Shown here: in pieces, positions 63,563 to 64,000 of the stretch
How the letters are laid out: each line of letters starts with the position of its first letter
How positions within the stretch are numbered: the stretch's first letter is position 1
NCBI GenBank assembly: GCA_016125335.1
Contig: WGLY01000036.1
Coordinates: forward strand, 1 to 64,000
Direction: 5' to 3'
DNA length: 64,000 nucleotides
From: Frankiales bacterium
GTDB lineage: Bacteria > Actinomycetota > Actinomycetes > S36-B12 > CAIYMF01
The notes under the pieces: model-generated
Database searches by the model: none
What the model saw: only the letters and a program-made list of their open reading frames with translations
What the model was told of the DNA's origin: nothing
Position numbers and translations under genes: made by a program

Positions 63563-64000
63563 GTGAGTCCCGATGCGACCAGTGGATCGAAGAGTGGATC
63601 ACGTTCAGGGCGTGCTCGGGCATCGTCCCGCTCGTCCAGGGAGGGCAGGTCGTCAAAGGGGGCGGCGCAGCCCTCCGACGACAACCAGGGGGCAGATCTC
63701 GAGCGGCGAATCGGACGGCTGGAGTTCTCCGAAGGAGCGCTCGTCAGGCTCCGGGTGCCCGTCCGAGTCGAGGAAGAAGCTGGGCGAGACGTCATTACAG
63801 ACATGGACGTCCTGGCGGTGGAGGCAACCCGCAGACTCCAGGTGTCCCGCTCACTCCTGGAGTGCAAGTCGGGCCTCGGACAGTCGAAGGAACCGGATCG
63901 CTTGCTGTGGCTAGCGGGTTTGCGAGGTCTCCTGGAGGTCGACCGCGCCGTTCTCGTCCGCCAGACCATCACAAAGCGCGGCCGCGACCTAGCTGCGAGG
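63563..64000 (+). CDS. PD-(D/E)XK nuclease-like protein (3' end cut off)
   Basis: 146 residues visible, running off the window. A Ser/Arg-rich tail (1-45) precedes VRLRVPVRVEEEAGRDVITDMDVLAVEATRRLQVSRSLLECKSGLGQSKEPDRLLWLAGL. Asp82 in the TDMDVL strand and Glu100-Cys-Lys102 give the D-x17-E-x-K pattern of PD-(D/E)XK nucleases (NERD/Mrr-like). Start is a GTG with AAGGAGG 10 nt upstream. It is the likely effector of the two-gene unit. The full length and C-terminal domains are unknown. Confidence 0.75.
   Translation, partial: MSPDATSGSKSGSRSGRARASSRSSREGRSSKGAAQPSDDNQGADLERRIGRLEFSEGALVRLRVPVRVEEEAGRDVITDMDVLAVEATRRLQVSRSLLECKSGLGQSKEPDRLLWLAGLRGLLEVDRAVLVRQTITKRGRDLAAR

Larger units (their letters stand above)
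58510..64000. mobile_element. Left part of a genomic island integrated at ssrA
   Basis: From the att scar rightward the sequence has more A/T-ending codons, orphan genes, an IS256 transposase and a nuclease-like gene cut by the window end. No integrase is in the visible part. The right boundary is beyond the window. Confidence 0.65.

Overview
The window is very G+C-rich chromosomal DNA from an actinomycete. The evidence is GTG/TTG starts, ATGA/GTGA gene overlaps, a DUF222-HNH endonuclease, DUF4232 and DUF4386 proteins, a hut cluster with an IclR-type HutR, and MarR/PadR/TetR/ArsR regulators beside their targets. The genus cannot be fixed from sequence alone. Nearly every strand-long open frame antisense to a real gene is a high-GC shadow. 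About 58 protein genes are supported, plus one Mn-type riboswitch, several terminator hairpins and operators, a three-copy 57-bp repeat, and the edge of a genomic island.

Layout. 0-6 kb: DUF222-HNH nuclease (cut by the window start), a small DGPA-repeat protein, a glucose-dehydrogenase-like enzyme overlapping a small P-loop kinase, a DinB protein, and zwf. 5.9-11.3 kb: histidine degradation (hutU-hutI-hutH) divergent from an IclR regulator, with a 14-bp HutR-type palindrome between them. 11.3-19.3 kb: an epimerase, a GH63-like glucosidase, a sulfide:quinone-reductase-like flavoprotein with a 62-aa partner under a CsoR/CstR-like palindrome, and a membrane GGDEF-EAL protein. 19.4-23 kb: phosphoketolase and acetate kinase, which together turn sugar phosphates into acetate plus ATP. 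23-27.4 kb: a two-component system, then a SipW-type signal peptidase with a TasA-like secreted substrate. 27.6-31.2 kb: an osmoprotectant ABC importer. 31.2-48 kb: an acyl-CoA synthetase, a Mn riboswitch with its TMEM165-type exporter, an SGNH hydrolase, an AlkZ-like protein, and many small regulator-plus-target units (PadR-DUF2218, TetR-DUF4386, MarR, hemerythrin-deazaflavin enzyme, ArsR-SulP). 48-58.3 kb: a frameshifted SpoU methyltransferase, an ECF sigma factor with a DUF4232 membrane partner, the hexuronate operon uxaC-uxuB-manD, a LuxR regulator, and small secreted or DsrE proteins.

At about 58.5 kb the host sequence ends in what looks like the last 20 nt of a tmRNA (ssrA) gene followed by its terminator. 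To the right, base composition and codon use change, and the genes are unfamiliar: a beta-domain plus HEPN-like protein, an orphan, an IS256-family transposase, and a tight pair encoding a multi-winged-helix protein and a PD-(D/E)XK-nuclease-like protein cut by the window end. This 5.5-kb stretch is the best candidate for an undescribed, possibly defensive, system.
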